Below the pieces are notes generated by a model. It searched no databases, was not told where the DNA came from, and was given only the letters and a program-made list of their open reading frames with translations. Below are positions 1 through 10,379 of a stretch of 64,000 nucleotides of DNA, piece after piece. Each line of letters opens with the position of its first letter. Position 1 is the stretch's first letter. The stretch spans positions 62,001 through 126,000 of the forward strand of contig NZ_BOVK01000018.1 of assembly GCF_018403685.1 (NCBI RefSeq). The letters are read 5' to 3'. The position numbers were made by a program, and so were the translations under genes. The stretch is from Xylanibacillus composti. GTDB taxonomy: Bacteria > Bacillota > Bacilli > Paenibacillales > K13.

Positions 1-1
1 T

Positions 2-2764
2 CATACGACGAATATCCGCATGGCCAATCGGATTTTTGTCAACGGCCATGAGGCGGGCTCCAGCGGTATGCCGGACACAGAACCGAACGGCAAGCTTCAG
101 GGCAACATTCCCTACACGGGCTTTGTTCCGATAAACGACGATTACGCGGAAATCATCGTACAGGTGTCCAACTACATATACAGTACGGGCGGCATGATCG
201 GTACGCTTCAGTTCGGGGAAGCGAAGGCGATTCAGAACAGCAGAGAAAGGGCTGTATACGCTGATGTGCTGACCGTAGCCAGCCTGGTCATCCCGGCAGG
301 CTACTTCCTTGCGCTATACCGGCTTCGGAGAGAAGAACGATCGCTCCTGTTTTTGGGGATGTTCAGTTTTGGGGCAGTTATATATGTATTGACCCATGGA
401 GAGAAGCTCATCGATCTCCTGATTCCTTCCTTGGATTACGGCTTGGTCATCCGCATGCAGTGGATTTCCTCGGCGCTGATCTATTATTTTTTGTTGCGCT
501 ACATTGATTTGGCCTTGCCGGGGGCGGTACATAGGCCGGTGCTCCTCCTTGTCCGGCTGTCGACCGTGGCATTCATTGGAATCGGAATTGCGGTGCCGAC
601 GCTCACATTCTCTAGCTGGGAAGGAATGGTGATCACCTGCGGCCTGCTGGTAATCGGGTATGTGATCATGCGCATGCTGCCTCGTCTGGGAACCCGCCAA
701 AGTCATGTCTTTCTTACATCGGTCAGCGTACTGAGCATCATCGTTATCATTGTGCTTCATATGATGAGCTTGCTGGGCAGGCCCCAATTCGCGGCGCTCA
801 TTCCCTTCGAAATGTTTTTCTTCGTAGCAGCGCAGGCGCTACTGCACGCGAAGCGCTTCGCAGAAACCACGAAGGAATCGGAGGAGCTGTCGCAGCGTCT
901 GCTCACATTGGACGGACTTAAAGATGAGTTTCTTGCCAAGACTTCCCACGAGCTTCGAACGCCTCTGCACGGCATTATCAATATGGCTTACTCCTTGCAG
1001 CAGGGGGCGGCCGGACCGGTATCGGCAGCGCAGGCAGCGCAATTGTCCCTGGTGGCCTCTACAGGCAGGCGGTTGGCGTTGTTGGTTGAGGATATTCTTG
1101 ATTTCTCCAAGCTTAAGCATGGGGAGCTCATCCTGCATCGGCAAGCTGTGCATTTGCCGTCGGTTGCCCAGTCCGTGGTGGATGTAGTGGCGCTGCTGCA
1201 GACGAGGAAGGAGGTCCGTTTGGTTCAGGATTGGCCGAACGGGCTGCCCTTGGTGCAGGCGGACGAAAATCGGCTCCGGCAGATTTTGTTCAATCTGCTC
1301 GGGAATGCCGTGAAATTCACAGAACGAGGAACGATTCACCTGCAGGCGGAGCACGAGGGAGCGTTCGTCCGCGTCTCCGTGACCGATACTGGCATCGGCA
1401 TTGCGCGCGATAAGCAGGAGCAGATTTTTCAGGCCTATGACCAGAGCGGTTCGAGCGGTGCAGGACTCCGCGAATATGAGGGTACAGGTCTGGGGCTCAG
1501 CATTGCCAAGCAGCTCGTCGAGTTGAACGGCGGGAAGATTTGGGTGGAGTCCGAGCTGGGCAAGGGCGCTGCCTTTCATTTCACAATACCGGTAGCGGCA
1601 GCGGAGCCTGTCGAAGCCGAGGAAGCGGTTATGGAGAAGGCGCCTTTGCTTGCCGACGATACGGGGGCAGCCCCGTTCATCGCCAATCCCCCGAAGGAAG
1701 AACGGGAAGGAGAGCCAGCGCATGTGCTTCTTGTCGACGATGATCCGGTCAATGTACAGGTGCTGGTCAATTTGCTTTCTCTGGACGGCATCCGCACTAC
1801 AGCGACTGCCAGTGCCGAAGAAGCGTGGCTGGCACTCTCGGAAGCCGGTCCTTCGCTTGATTTGGTCATCGCCGATTGGATGATGCCGGATGTGTCGGGA
1901 CTTGCTCTTTGCGAGAGGATTAGAGAACGTTTCTCCTTGTCAGAGCTCCCCGTACTGCTGCTGACGGCGAAGAACCGTCCTGCGGATATACAGACCGCGT
2001 TCCATGCCGGCGTCAATGACTATTTGAGCAAGCCGGTCGATGCGGATGAGCTGCGGGCGCGCGTCAAGACCTTATTGGACATGCGTCGGTCCGCACAAGC
2101 TTCGCTGCGGTCGCAAATGGCATTCCTGCAAGCGCAGATCAAGCCGCATTTTCTTTACAATGCTCTGAATACCATCATTTCGTTCTGTCCGGTTCATCCG
2201 GACAAGGCCATGGAGCTGCTTGTGGATCTCAGCCGGTTTTTGCGCAGCAGCTTTGCCTTCCACAATACGGACCAACTGATTCGGCTGGAAAAGGAAATGG
2301 AGCTGGTGGAAGCATACTTGTCCCTGGAAAAAGCGAGGTTCGAAGAACGGCTTGATTTCGAGCTGGAGGTGGGCAGCAGCCAGTGGGTTCTGATCCCGCC
2401 GCTTTCCATTCAGCCGATCGTGAAGAATGCCATCGTGCACGGTTTGATGAAACGCGCAGCGGGGGGCAGGGTGAAAGTCTCCGTTAAAGAGTCGGAGGAT
2501 GAGGTCCACGTGTGCGTAGAGGATAACGGGATCGGCATGCGGAAGGAACTGGTTCGGCAGGTGCAATTTGAACATGGCTCCGGCCGCAGTGTTGGCTTGA
2601 AAAATATTCAGAAGCGTTTGTTGGCGTTGAACAGTACCGGGTTGCATATTACCAGCAGCGAGGAGCGGGGAACAAGTGTCCAGTTTTCCCTGCCCAAGGC
2701 CGGTCGTCGGCCGCCAATAGAGAAAGGCTGGAGGGAAGGTCCGCATGAAAGCGATATTGATTGA
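2..2764 (+). CDS. Hybrid sensor with two histidine-kinase modules (7TMR-DISM type), 5' partial
   Basis: Membrane sensor kinase that phosphorylates a response regulator. The frame is open to the window edge, so the N-terminus (normally a signal peptide and 7TMR-DISM extracellular domain) is missing. Numbering from the first in-window Met at 20: hydrophobic 7TM block about residues 80-280; HisKA with H310 in SHELRTPL; HATPase with NLLGNAVKF and DTGIGIA; receiver domain with D619 in IADWMMPD; then a second, LytS-type kinase with H710 in [10 protein letters not shown] and its own ATPase (DNGIGM). The two kinase families are unrelated, so one chain carries two phosphodonor histidines and a receiver. 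It overlaps the downstream regulator by 20 bases, so the two are almost certainly partners. The ligand is unknown. Confidence 0.93.
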   Translation, partial: HTTNIRMANRIFVNGHEAGSSGMPDTEPNGKLQGNIPYTGFVPINDDYAEIIVQVSNYIYSTGGMIGTLQFGEAKAIQNSRERAVYADVLTVASLVIPAGYFLALYRLRREERSLLFLGMFSFGAVIYVLTHGEKLIDLLIPSLDYGLVIRMQWISSALIYYFLLRYIDLALPGAVHRPVLLLVRLSTVAFIGIGIAVPTLTFSSWEGMVITCGLLVIGYVIMRMLPRLGTRQSHVFLTSVSVLSIIVIIVLHMMSLLGRPQFAALIPFEMFFFVAAQALLHAKRFAETTKESEELSQRLLTLDGLKDEFLAKTSHELRTPLHGIINMAYSLQQGAAGPVSAAQAAQLSLVASTGRRLALLVEDILDFSKLKHGELILHRQAVHLPSVAQSVVDVVALLQTRKEVRLVQDWPNGLPLVQADENRLRQILFNLLGNAVKFTERGTIHLQAEHEGAFVRVSVTDTGIGIARDKQEQIFQAYDQSGSSGAGLREYEGTGLGLSIAKQLVELNGGKIWVESELGKGAAFHFTIPVAAAEPVEAEEAVMEKAPLLADDTGAAPFIANPPKEEREGEPAHVLLVDDDPVNVQVLVNLLSLDGIRTTATASAEEAWLALSEAGPSLDLVIADWMMPDVSGLALCERIRERFSLSELPVLLLTAKNRPADIQTAFHAGVNDYLSKPVDADELRARVKTLLDMRRSAQASLRSQMAFLQAQIKPHFLYNALNTIISFCPVHPDKAMELLVDLSRFLRSSFAFHNTDQLIRLEKEMELVEAYLSLEKARFEERLDFELEVGSSQWVLIPPLSIQPIVKNAIVHGLMKRAAGGRVKVSVKESEDEVHVCVEDNGIGMRKELVRQVQFEHGSGRSVGLKNIQKRLLALNSTGLHITSSEERGTSVQFSLPKAGRRPPIEKGWREGPHESDID

Positions 2765-3911
2765 CGATGAAAAGCCGGCATTGCAACACTTGGAGCGCTT
2801 GTTGGCAGCTGATGGGCGGATCCATGTAAGTGCAGCCTTCACAACGGTGAAAGAGGGGCTGGAGTACATGAGGCAAGCCGCTGACCGGCCTGCAGTTGTT
2901 TTCCTGGATATCGGCATGCCGGAAATGAATGGCCTGGAGGCGGCAGCATGCATACTGACCATTGATTCGGCTGTAAGCATTGTCTATGTGACGGCTTATG
3001 CGGAATATGCTGTTGAAGCTTTCGAGGTTCACGCGCTGGACTATTTACTTAAGCCGGTGCAGCCTTCAAGGCTGTTCAAGTCGATCGATCGCATTGTGGC
3101 CGAGGCGCAGCGGACGCCTGTGCGGCAGGCTGCAGATCAAGCTTTGGAGGAGCCCGTGATCCAGTGCTTCAAACGCTTGGTCGTGTACAGGGAAGGGGAT
3201 AACGTGCGCCTTCCGGTGAAATGGCGTACAGCTAAGGCGCGCGAATTGTTTGCGCTTCTGCTTCATCACAAGGGAAGCTGGATGGACAAGGACTATTTGC
3301 TGGAAACCTTGTGGCCGGAGCAAGATCCGGAGAAGGCGATGACGTATCTGCATACCTCTGTTTCGCAAAGCCGCAAGCTGATCCGAGACGGGTTTCCCGG
3401 GTCATCCCTGGACTTTTCCTTGGGCAGCTATCGCCTGAACCTGGACAGTCGGCAGACGGATGTGGATGAATTTCTGCAACTGGCTTCGCTGGTCAAATCC
3501 GTTAACAGCGAGCAGGAGCGCGGAGCTTGCGAGCGCATGATCGCCCTATACAAAGGGGATTACTTGGAGGAGCATGATTACGGTTGGGCGAAGCCCAAGC
3601 GAGACCAGTTGGTTCAGCTCTACACCCAGGCGGTGATTGCCACGGCAAAGTATGAGACTCACACAGGGCGGGCTCGATTGGCACTGAGCAGGCTGCTGCC
3701 GCTTCAGCAGAAGGAGCCCTACTCGGATGAACTGTGCCGGGCCATGATGGAGGCGTATGCCTATCTGGGAGACAGTCACGCACTGCGTCAGCACTATGAG
3801 GAGTTCTCGGCGCTTCTGGCGTCTGAACTCGGTGTGCGTCCGCACGAGCGGACAGAGACATGCTATCAGCAGCTGCGGGCTAGTCTGGGACAACAGGAAG
3901 GGCAGGCATGA
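2745..3911 (+). CDS. Response regulator with BTAD (SARP-like) output
   Basis: Transcription regulator partner of the overlapping kinase. Residues 1-120 form a receiver with D55 in [11 protein letters not shown] and the conserved K in YLLKPV. A winged-helix segment follows (about 150-240, including [26 protein letters not shown]), then a bacterial transcriptional activator domain (BTAD) to the end. This REC-wHTH-BTAD order is typical of Paenibacillaceae regulators coupled to 7TMR kinases. An AAGG-type site lies inside the end of the kinase gene, and the overlap suggests translational coupling. Its stop codon sits inside a strong hairpin. Target genes are not evident. Confidence 0.9.
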   Translation: MKAILIDDEKPALQHLERLLAADGRIHVSAAFTTVKEGLEYMRQAADRPAVVFLDIGMPEMNGLEAAACILTIDSAVSIVYVTAYAEYAVEAFEVHALDYLLKPVQPSRLFKSIDRIVAEAQRTPVRQAADQALEEPVIQCFKRLVVYREGDNVRLPVKWRTAKARELFALLLHHKGSWMDKDYLLETLWPEQDPEKAMTYLHTSVSQSRKLIRDGFPGSSLDFSLGSYRLNLDSRQTDVDEFLQLASLVKSVNSEQERGACERMIALYKGDYLEEHDYGWAKPKRDQLVQLYTQAVIATAKYETHTGRARLALSRLLPLQQKEPYSDELCRAMMEAYAYLGDSHALRQHYEEFSALLASELGVRPHERTETCYQQLRASLGQQEGQA

Positions 3912-3940
3912 ACCATCCGCAGGATGGACTTGCCTGCCCT
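3899..3940. terminator. Nested hairpin between convergent genes
   Basis: Perfect 10-bp stem AGGGCAGGCA (3899-3908) with TGCCTGCCCT (3931-3940), enclosing a second perfect stem CCATCC/GGATGG (3913-3918/3922-3927). It contains the stop codon of the response regulator and sits 13 bases from the stop of the convergent catalase. No U-run follows, so it may be a bidirectional stop or an mRNA 3'-end stabiliser. Confidence 0.55.
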
Positions 3941-3953
3941 ATGTTTGGCAAGA

Positions 3954-5555
3954 TTAGTAGGGATCGGAGGGATGGCCCATCTGCTCTGCCTGCCGCACAG
4001 CGGATTCAGACTCGGTCGAGCCGATCGGACCGCGATGCGTGTCGTCCATTTCTGCACCGTTCCCGGCGCGCAAGCCTTCCGCCAACCGCTTGCCGTAATC
4101 GGCATCGCAGGCTGTGCACAGCTCGATCATGCGCTCCTGAATTTCCTTGCGGCATGGCTTCAGCGTATTGACCAGATTGCGGATTAACTCATCCCGCTCC
4201 CAATCATGAAACCGGCGGTATGTCTCGCCAGCCTGGCCGAAATTGTTCGTGCGGTCGATTGCCTCCCGCTTCACTTCTCCCTGAACATAGGGGGTATGGG
4301 GCTTGCCTGCCTGCGTCGCTTCTTTTAGCCCGCCGATGATGGATGGCTCGTAATTGACGTGCGGGTTCTGATGCTCGCCCTTGTCCACCCGATACTCCAT
4401 CTGCCCGCCGCGCTGATTCGTGGCGACGGGTTTCTTCGGCGCGTTAATCGGCAGTTGCAAGTAGTTCGTGCCAACGCGATAGCGCTGGGTGTCCGAATAG
4501 GAGAACGTCCGGCCCTGAAGCAGCTTGTCGTCCGAGAAGTCGAGTCCATCTACCAGCACGCCGGTGCCGAACGCCGCCTGCTCGACCTCTGCGAAGTAAT
4601 CGGCAGGGTTCCGGTTAAGCACGAGCTTGCCGACAGGCAGCCAAGGATAGTCTTCCTTGTACCACAGCTTGGTCGGGTCCAGCGGGTCGAAGTCCAGCTC
4701 CGGATGCTCTTCATCGCTCATGATCTGGACGTACATTTCCCACTCCGGGTAGTCTCCCCGTTCGATAGCCTCGTACAAGTCCTGAGTGGCCACGTTGAAA
4801 TTTTTGCCTTGGATGTACTCGGCCTCTTGCTGCGTCAAGTTTTTGATTCCCTGCTTCGGTTCAAAGTGATATTTGACCAGCACCGCCTTGCCTTCCTCAT
4901 TCACCCATCGGTACGCATGCACGCCCGACCCTTGCATGTGCCGGTAATTGGCGGGGATGCCCCATGGCGAAAACAGGAAGGTGATCATGTGCATCGCTTC
5001 CGGCGACTGCGAGATGAAATCGAAGATGCGCTCGCCGTCCTGCACATTGGTAACCGGGTCCGGCTTGAAGGCATGAATCAAATCCGGGAATTTCAGCGGG
5101 TCCCGGATGAAGAACACCTTCAGGTTGTTGCCAACCAGGTCCCAGTTGCCGTCCTCTGTATAAAACTTAAGGGCGAATCCCCGCGGATCGCGCAGCGTCT
5201 CGGGCGATCCCGATGCATGAGTCACAGTCGAAAACCGTGCAAATACCGGGGTGCGCTTGCCTTTCTCCTGGAACAGCTTGGCACGGGTATACTTGGAGAT
5301 CGGTTCATCGCCAACCGTACCGTAAGCTTCGAAATAACCGTGAGCGCCCGCGCCGCGCGCGTGCACGACCCGTTCGGGGATGCGCTCTCGGTCGAAGTGA
5401 CTGATCTTCTCCAGGAAGTCGTAATTTTCCAGCGTGGTAGGGCCACGGTTGCCTACCGTCCGGACGTTCTGGTTGTCCGTGACGGGGTGACCTTGACGAT
5501 TGGTGAGCGTATCGGTACTCTCCGGCTGGCTGGTCGGTTCATGGCTCTCGTTCAT
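3954..5555 (-). CDS. Catalase (haem, clade with C-terminal extension)
   Basis: Haem catalase that dismutates hydrogen peroxide; 533 aa, about 50 aa longer than the shortest Bacillus catalases. The distal active-site histidine is H65 in [12 protein letters not shown], and the haem-ligand tyrosine is Y353 in the [15 protein letters not shown] signature. NPADYF and QRGGQM blocks are also present. I chose ATG at 5555 (MNESHEP) because AAGGAGG lies 11 bases upstream; the frame stays open 33 bases further. The C-terminal tail is short and polar. It is monocistronic, convergent with the two-component pair and divergent from the acyl-CoA dehydrogenase. I found no clear PerR box in the 150-bp divergent gap. 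It could be a KatA- or KatX-like paralogue. Confidence 0.95.
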   Translation of the reverse strand: MNESHEPTSQPESTDTLTNRQGHPVTDNQNVRTVGNRGPTTLENYDFLEKISHFDRERIPERVVHARGAGAHGYFEAYGTVGDEPISKYTRAKLFQEKGKRTPVFARFSTVTHASGSPETLRDPRGFALKFYTEDGNWDLVGNNLKVFFIRDPLKFPDLIHAFKPDPVTNVQDGERIFDFISQSPEAMHMITFLFSPWGIPANYRHMQGSGVHAYRWVNEEGKAVLVKYHFEPKQGIKNLTQQEAEYIQGKNFNVATQDLYEAIERGDYPEWEMYVQIMSDEEHPELDFDPLDPTKLWYKEDYPWLPVGKLVLNRNPADYFAEVEQAAFGTGVLVDGLDFSDDKLLQGRTFSYSDTQRYRVGTNYLQLPINAPKKPVATNQRGGQMEYRVDKGEHQNPHVNYEPSIIGGLKEATQAGKPHTPYVQGEVKREAIDRTNNFGQAGETYRRFHDWERDELIRNLVNTLKPCRKEIQERMIELCTACDADYGKRLAEGLRAGNGAEMDDTHRGPIGSTESESAVRQAEQMGHPSDPY

Positions 5556-5711
5556 GTCAATCCTTGCCTCCTTTTTTATCAATAACAATATGGACGAAAT
5601 TGGAGTGATTTATAAGGGAGTGGAAAAAGAATTGATGGTATTTTTATGGAGATAGCGCGGAACCGTCCGAGTTGGGGAACGATGTATTAGTATAAACTTG
5701 GAGGGATGGAT

Positions 5712-6866
5712 ATGAAATTTCAAGACTTGCCCGCCCTTGACGACAAGCTGGCTATGATGGATGAGCTTGCGCGAAGGTTCGCTGAAAGGGCGTCTGCAGC
5801 CGATGAGGAAAACCGCTTTGTCTATGAGAACATCGAAGACTTGAAGCAATCGGGCTACACCTCACTGACGGTTCCGGCGGAATACGGCGGTCAGGATATC
5901 TCGCTATATGAGATGGTGCGGCTCCAAGAGAAGATCGCGGAGGGGGACGGCTCGACCTCTCTTTCGATAGGCTGGCATATGGGCATTATGAAAAACTTGG
6001 CGGAAAAGAAAATGTGGGAGGAGGGGCTGTTCGCGCATATTTGCGGAGAGGTGCTGAACGGCGCTCTGCTGAATGGCGCATCGACCGAGCGGCAGACCGG
6101 AAGTCCTACGCGGGGCGGCAAGCCCCAGACAACCGCAAAGCTGGAAGGGGGCGAGTGGATCATCAGCGGAAGGAAGACGTTCACCACCATGTCTCCGGTT
6201 CTGGATTACTTTATCGTGAGCGCGGCAATCGCGGACAGCGACGACAAGGCGGGCTTTCTTGTGCCGAGGAAGGTCGCTGGCTTGCATATAGAGGAAACCT
6301 GGGACAGCATCGCCATGCGGGGCAGCGGCAGCCATGATCTGGTATTGGATAAGGTGCGGATTCCGAAGCATTATCTGGTAGAGCGCTTTGACAAAGGATC
6401 GCGTCGGGCGAACGGCTGGCTGCTGCATATTCCGGCCTGCTATATGGGCATTGCCCAAGCAGCCCAATCGTATGCAGTGTCATTCGCGAAGTCCTATTCG
6501 CCGAATAGCATTGAGGGCAGCATCATTGACCTGCCGAACGTACAGCAGAAGATCGGCGAGATGGAGCTGGAGCTGATGAGCGTCCGCACCTTCTTGTACG
6601 AGGTGGCCCGCAGGTGGGATGAAAGCTCCGACGACGAACGCGAGCGGCTGTCGCCTGCTTTAGGCGCGGTGAAGCTGAAGGTGACGAACACAGCGATCCA
6701 CGTTGTCGATCTGGCAATGCGCGTGGTCGGCGCCCGCAGCCTGTCGGCGGCCAATCCGCTGCAGCGCTATTATCGCGATGTCCGGGCAGGCCTGCACAAT
6801 CCGCCGATGGATGATACAACGATTCAGCTGCTTGCCCGACATGCAAGCGATAGGCACGATGGCTGA
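5712..6866 (+). CDS. Acyl-CoA dehydrogenase family flavoprotein
   Basis: FAD enzyme of the acyl-CoA dehydrogenase fold, about 384 aa, the usual family length. N-terminal helical domain (LTVPAEYGG), middle beta domain (ISGRKTFTTMSPVLDYFIVSA, then WDSIAMRGSGSHDLVLDKV), and C-terminal helical domain ending in RYYRDVRAGLHNPP. The expected catalytic glutamate position is not obvious. The RGSGS and YYRDVRAG motifs are seen both in short-chain dehydrogenases and in flavin monooxygenases of this fold, so the substrate is open. ATG 5712 is preferred over 5706 because GGAGGG (5700-5705) ends right against 5706 but lies 6 bases from 5712. No co-transcribed partner is visible. Confidence 0.88.
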   Translation: MKFQDLPALDDKLAMMDELARRFAERASAADEENRFVYENIEDLKQSGYTSLTVPAEYGGQDISLYEMVRLQEKIAEGDGSTSLSIGWHMGIMKNLAEKKMWEEGLFAHICGEVLNGALLNGASTERQTGSPTRGGKPQTTAKLEGGEWIISGRKTFTTMSPVLDYFIVSAAIADSDDKAGFLVPRKVAGLHIEETWDSIAMRGSGSHDLVLDKVRIPKHYLVERFDKGSRRANGWLLHIPACYMGIAQAAQSYAVSFAKSYSPNSIEGSIIDLPNVQQKIGEMELELMSVRTFLYEVARRWDESSDDERERLSPALGAVKLKVTNTAIHVVDLAMRVVGARSLSAANPLQRYYRDVRAGLHNPPMDDTTIQLLARHASDRHDG

Positions 6867-6937
6867 AGCCGCTTCAACAATTGTACTTGTGCGAACAGGG
6901 TTGCCCGTCCAGCGTGTGTGCAGATATACCGGGGGTT

Positions 6938-7258
6938 TCAGCCGAACGAGTCATCAGGGGTGAAGAGATACTTCTCCAAATCGATCCTTCCCCTGCCATC
7001 AACAGCCACGCCTTCCGCTTCCAGATAGGAAGCTTGTTCATTGCGCGCAGCATCCTCCCGAAGCGCAATCTCGCCCCGCGCATTGACCACGCGATGCCAG
7101 GGCAGCGCGTAAGCCCGGCTTGAGGAGTGCAAGATGCGGACCACTTGCCGAGCCGCTCTATGGTTCCCGGCCAGCGCGGCAATTTGTCCATAGGTCATGA
7201 CAGCGCCTTCGGGTATGCCTTGAATGATCGCGATTACGCGCTCGGTAAAGGGAGTCAC
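6938..7258 (-). CDS. Alkyltransferase-like protein (ATL), MGMT fold without the active-site Cys
   Basis: DNA-binding domain of the O6-alkylguanine transferase family, about 106 aa. The active-site motif PCHR of MGMT is PWHRV here (W54), the hallmark of alkyltransferase-like proteins, which bind O6-alkylguanine without removing the alkyl group and hand the lesion to nucleotide excision repair. The helix-turn-helix part (MTYGQIAALAGNHRAARQV) is intact. I chose GTG at 7258: AAAGGAG lies 10 bases upstream and the family begins with T/S-x-F-x-x-x-V. The longer frame to 7354 adds 32 residues that do not look like the family and would cross the hairpin at 7302-7345. Confidence 0.88.
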   Translation of the reverse strand: MTPFTERVIAIIQGIPEGAVMTYGQIAALAGNHRAARQVVRILHSSSRAYALPWHRVVNARGEIALREDAARNEQASYLEAEGVAVDGRGRIDLEKYLFTPDDSFG

Positions 7259-7301
7259 AGACAACCAGCTCCTTTCTCGGACTTGACGGCAGCAAATCAA
7301 G

Positions 7302-7349
7302 AAACGACTAGCCTCGGCATCAACGGGCCGCAATGCTAGTCGTTTTTTT
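7302..7349 (+). terminator. Hairpin plus T-run, upstream of the ATL gene
   Basis: Perfect 11-bp stem AAACGACTAGC (7302-7312) and GCTAGTCGTTT (7335-7345), 22-base loop, followed by a T-run reading on the + strand. It would stop transcription running from the acyl-CoA dehydrogenase side antisense through the ATL gene, and lies just upstream of the ATL start. Confidence 0.6.
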
Positions 7350-7554
7350 ATCATGATTGTCCGTCCTGCGGGTGCATCTTATCTATAGACTACTTCAACG
7401 GAAAGGAATCGTCTATTCTTTTTTTGGGAGCAATAGAGGACGTTGGATGCAGGCATAGCGGAGGATTGCAATCGGCAACTGTATTCGATAGGATTACAGT
7501 AAGGAGTTGGAAATCTGAGAGGGACTCCTGAAGAAGAAACCATACGGAGGAAGG

Positions 7555-8253
7555 ATGAATGTGATGAGCGAGGTCAACATTGCAGCCGGCAAGAAGCAGG
7601 AAATTTTGGATGCCTTTCATTTTCGTCATGCATGCAAGGAATTTGATCCGGACCGCAAGATTTCAGAAGATGATTTTGCCTTCATTCTCGAAACAGGCAG
7701 GCTGTCACCGAGCTCGGTCGGGCTGGAGCCGTGGCGGTTCGTCGTTGTGCAAAGCCCGGAATTGCGGGAGAAGATTCGAGCTGTGTCCTGGGGGGCGCAG
7801 GGGCAGCTGCCTACAGCGAGCCACTTTGTTATCCTGCTGGCTCGAAAGCAGAATGACTTGCTGTACAACTCCGCGCATGTCCAGCATATGATGCGGAATG
7901 TGCATCGCATTCCGGAAGATACTGTCACAGCGCTTGGCGGCATGTACAAGGAATTTCAGGAGTCGGATTTCAAGCTGACCGAGAGTGAGCGGGCCATGTT
8001 CGATTGGGCCTGCAAGCAAACGTACATTGCGCTGGGCAACATGATGACGGCCGCCGCGCTAATTGGCATTGATTCGTGTCCGATCGAAGGCTTTCACCGC
8101 GAGAAGCTGGAGCAGCTGCTGCAGGAGGAAGGCGTCCTGGATGCTGAGCATTTCGGCGTATCGTGCATGGCAGCCTTCGGGTACCGCGTCAACGAACCCC
8201 GCCCGAAATCGCGCCAAGCTCTGGAAGATATCGTGGAGTGGGTCATGCGATGA
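7555..8253 (+). CDS. Nitroreductase-family NAD(P)H-dependent oxidoreductase
   Basis: FMN oxidoreductase of the nitroreductase fold, 232 aa. The N-terminal FMN-phosphate motif is [11 protein letters not shown], followed by [16 protein letters not shown] (the family's S-P-S-x-x-x-x-P-W). C-terminal blocks include [22 protein letters not shown] and a terminal K/R for FMN phosphate. The canonical RxSxR is RHACK here. Likely substrates are quinones, nitro compounds or flavins. GGAGG lies at 7546-7550; ATG 7555 is close to it, and GTG 7561 or ATG 7564 are equally plausible starts. Single gene. Confidence 0.9.
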   Translation: MNVMSEVNIAAGKKQEILDAFHFRHACKEFDPDRKISEDDFAFILETGRLSPSSVGLEPWRFVVVQSPELREKIRAVSWGAQGQLPTASHFVILLARKQNDLLYNSAHVQHMMRNVHRIPEDTVTALGGMYKEFQESDFKLTESERAMFDWACKQTYIALGNMMTAAALIGIDSCPIEGFHREKLEQLLQEEGVLDAEHFGVSCMAAFGYRVNEPRPKSRQALEDIVEWVMR

Positions 8254-9028
8254 GTGTGCCATTCGATTTTCGATCTGAATTTTAAGCCTTACATCGTTTG
8301 TGATCAGTTGTTCAAAGAGCATATTGACTGAAATGATGTATTATTTGTGGGGGAATTTGTTGCTGCTTATCTGCTACATATCTGCTAAAAAAAGCGGCTA
8401 GAGTCGGGCAGAAAGATAGCGGAGGTGCGAGCAGATAGATGACCGCACTAGCTGGTTGAATCTGTAACGGTCATCCATGTCCGATAGAGCGGAAAAAACG
8501 TACTTTCGATTTTCTAACGGTCGCTCATGTCCATTAGAGGCCAAAAAGCATCGTTTTGACCGGTCCATTCAGCGCTAACGGACATCCGCGTCCGGCACAA
8601 TGTGAAAAAACGCTCCATATGCCCTATAACGGTCATCCATGTCGTTTATGTTGCATTTCCCAACGGCAAAGTCAGCAGCGGCGCAAGGTTGATTGGAAGC
8701 GGCCGAGGAGATGGACATAAAAAACGGTCGCTAGTGAGAACCAAGCCTTGGATTTTGCTTGTTGCCTTGATTTGCGGAACAATGGTGTCCGGTTTGAAGA
8801 TGAAAGGGAATGGTTCTCCACAATGTCAGAACAAATCCAAGCGCACCGATCCTATTTCCTATGAGTATCAACAGGGGTGACAATGTGGCCTAATTCCCGT
8901 TAGGCTTGGCGGCGAATGCGTCTCCTGCTTGGAAAACCATCTCGCAAGGGGTATCATAAGAGAAGAATGGCTCGCTCTGTCACGGAGGGAGCCTTCCTTA
9001 TTTCGCAGAACGTACAGGGGAGCATAGG
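8254..9028. other. Long non-coding stretch with repeats and a hairpin before the MATE gene
   Basis: No credible gene in this 775-bp interval. A short open frame at 8602-8880 has no family likeness and starts inside the repeat array. The interval holds the four-unit repeat array listed separately and, at 8969-8993, a hairpin (GGCTCGCTC with its complement around GAGGGAGCC) followed by TTCCTTATTT, 30 bases before the transporter start. The hairpin could be a weak terminator or attenuator. Confidence 0.5.
8464..8649. repeat. Four-unit array of TAACGGtCat..atGTCCgtTAG elements
   Basis: Four imperfect palindromic units of about 24 bases begin near 8465, 8515, 8576 and 8627 (steps of about 50, 61 and 51). 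Unit 1 reads TAACGGTCATCCATGTCCGA and the others vary around it. Each has inverted arms, TAACGGnC and GnCCnnTA. Spacers are A/T-rich and share GAAAAAACG-like words. A second array with the same unit and nearly the same steps is at 38815-39000. Confidence 0.75.
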
Positions 9029-10379
9029 ATGAAACAGCATGATTTTACGCAAGGCGGGCTTTGGAGACAGCTGGTCGTCTTTTCCTTGCCGATTATGGCG
9101 ACCAATCTGCTACAAGTCTCTTACCAATTCGTCGACAGCCTCTGGGTGGGCAACCTGATCGGCGCTTCGGCGCTCGGAGCTGTCGCCGTGTCGAGTGTAG
9201 TGATTTTTACCATTCTTTCCTTTATCATCGGTCTGAACAATGCAGCGCTCACAATTCTGTCCCAGCAAAAGGGGAAAAAGGATGAGTCCGGCTTGGCCCG
9301 GTACTTGAACGCGTTCGTCGTGCTGATGACGCTCCTGTCTGCTGCGCTCGGTTTGCTTGGCTATGTGTCGGCTGACAGTTTGCTGCGGCTGCTCGGCACA
9401 CCGGCGGATATGCTGCACGACGCCAGAGTGTATTTGCAGATTAACTGTCTTGGCATCTTGTTTCTGTTCGGTTACAACTTTATCGGTACGGTGATGCGCT
9501 CGCTCGGCGACAGCCGGACGCCACTGCATTTCGTCATGGCTGCTGTCGTGCTGAATGCGATGCTTGACCCGTTGTTCATCGCTGGTTTCGGTTGGGGGGT
9601 TCAAGGCGCGGCTGCAGCGACCATTGTCTCTCAGGGTCTGGCCTTTCTTTACGGCCTTTTTGTCGTGCTGTCCAAAAGGCTCGCGCCCTTTACATGGCCG
9701 CGCCTGCCTGCCAGAGAGGAGATCGCGCTTATTCTGAGGCTTGGCATACCTGCAGGCTTGCAGATGGCCGTCATTTCTGCGGGGGCAGCTGCCATTATGA
9801 GTGTCGTGACCTCCTTCGGCGAGCAGGTTGTCGCGGGCTTCAGCGCGGCGCAGCGGTTGGACAGCGTCATCATGCTGCCGGCGCAGGCGCTGGGGACGGC
9901 TGTGAACAGCATGGCCGGGCAAAATATCGGCATACGCCGCTGGGAACGCGTTTCCCGAATTGCCCGGTACGGCGTCCTTTACAACCTGTTCTTGATGCTG
10001 GCTATCGCGGTGGTCATTTTTTTTTGCTGCGGAGTGGGCCGTATCGCTGTTCATTCAAGAGCCGGATGCCGTTCGTTTCGGCACTGACTATTTGCGCATC
10101 ATCTGCTGGTTTTACCCGTTTCTCGGCATTAACTTTATACTGAACGGGATCGTTCGCGCTTCGGGAGCCATGTATCCGGTGCTGGCGCTGAATTTGACAT
10201 CCTTCTGGATTCTCCGCTTCCCGCTCACGTATTTGTGCGCTGCGCTTTGGGGAAGTCACGGCATTGCGATCGGCATGGGAATCAGTCTCGTTGTCAGCAG
10301 CCTGATCGCCAGCGCCTATTATCGTTACGGTGGCTGGAAGAGGAAGAAGCTGTTCAGGGAAGAAGCGGATACGGCGTGA
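9029..10379 (+). pseudogene. MATE-family multidrug/Na+ efflux transporter, split by a frameshift in a T9 tract
   Basis: Multidrug and toxin extrusion transporter, 12 membrane segments expected. The first frame (9029-10087) gives 352 aa with MATE hallmarks (FSLPIMATNLLQVSYQFVDSLWVG, SLGDSRTPL, GFSAAQRLD), then changes character after LAIAVVIFF. The C-terminal part continues in another frame to 10379 (SLFIQEPDAVRFG, FYPFLGINFILNGIVRASG). Removing one T from the nine-T run at 10017-10025 joins both into 449 aa, exactly the family length. This is either a real frameshift, a phase-variable or slippage site, or a sequencing error. GGGGAGC precedes the ATG. Confidence 0.85.

Noticed and set aside
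3502-3893. Minus-strand frames over the response regulator
   Set aside because: Shadows of the real gene, with no family likeness.
4359-5585. 408-aa plus-strand frame over the catalase gene
   Set aside because: Antisense shadow of a catalase with intact active-site motifs.
8464-8649. CRISPR array
   Set aside because: Units are degenerate and palindromic with similar spacers, and there are no cas genes.
8602-8880. 92-aa open frame
   Set aside because: Starts inside the repeat array, no recognisable family, no ribosome site.
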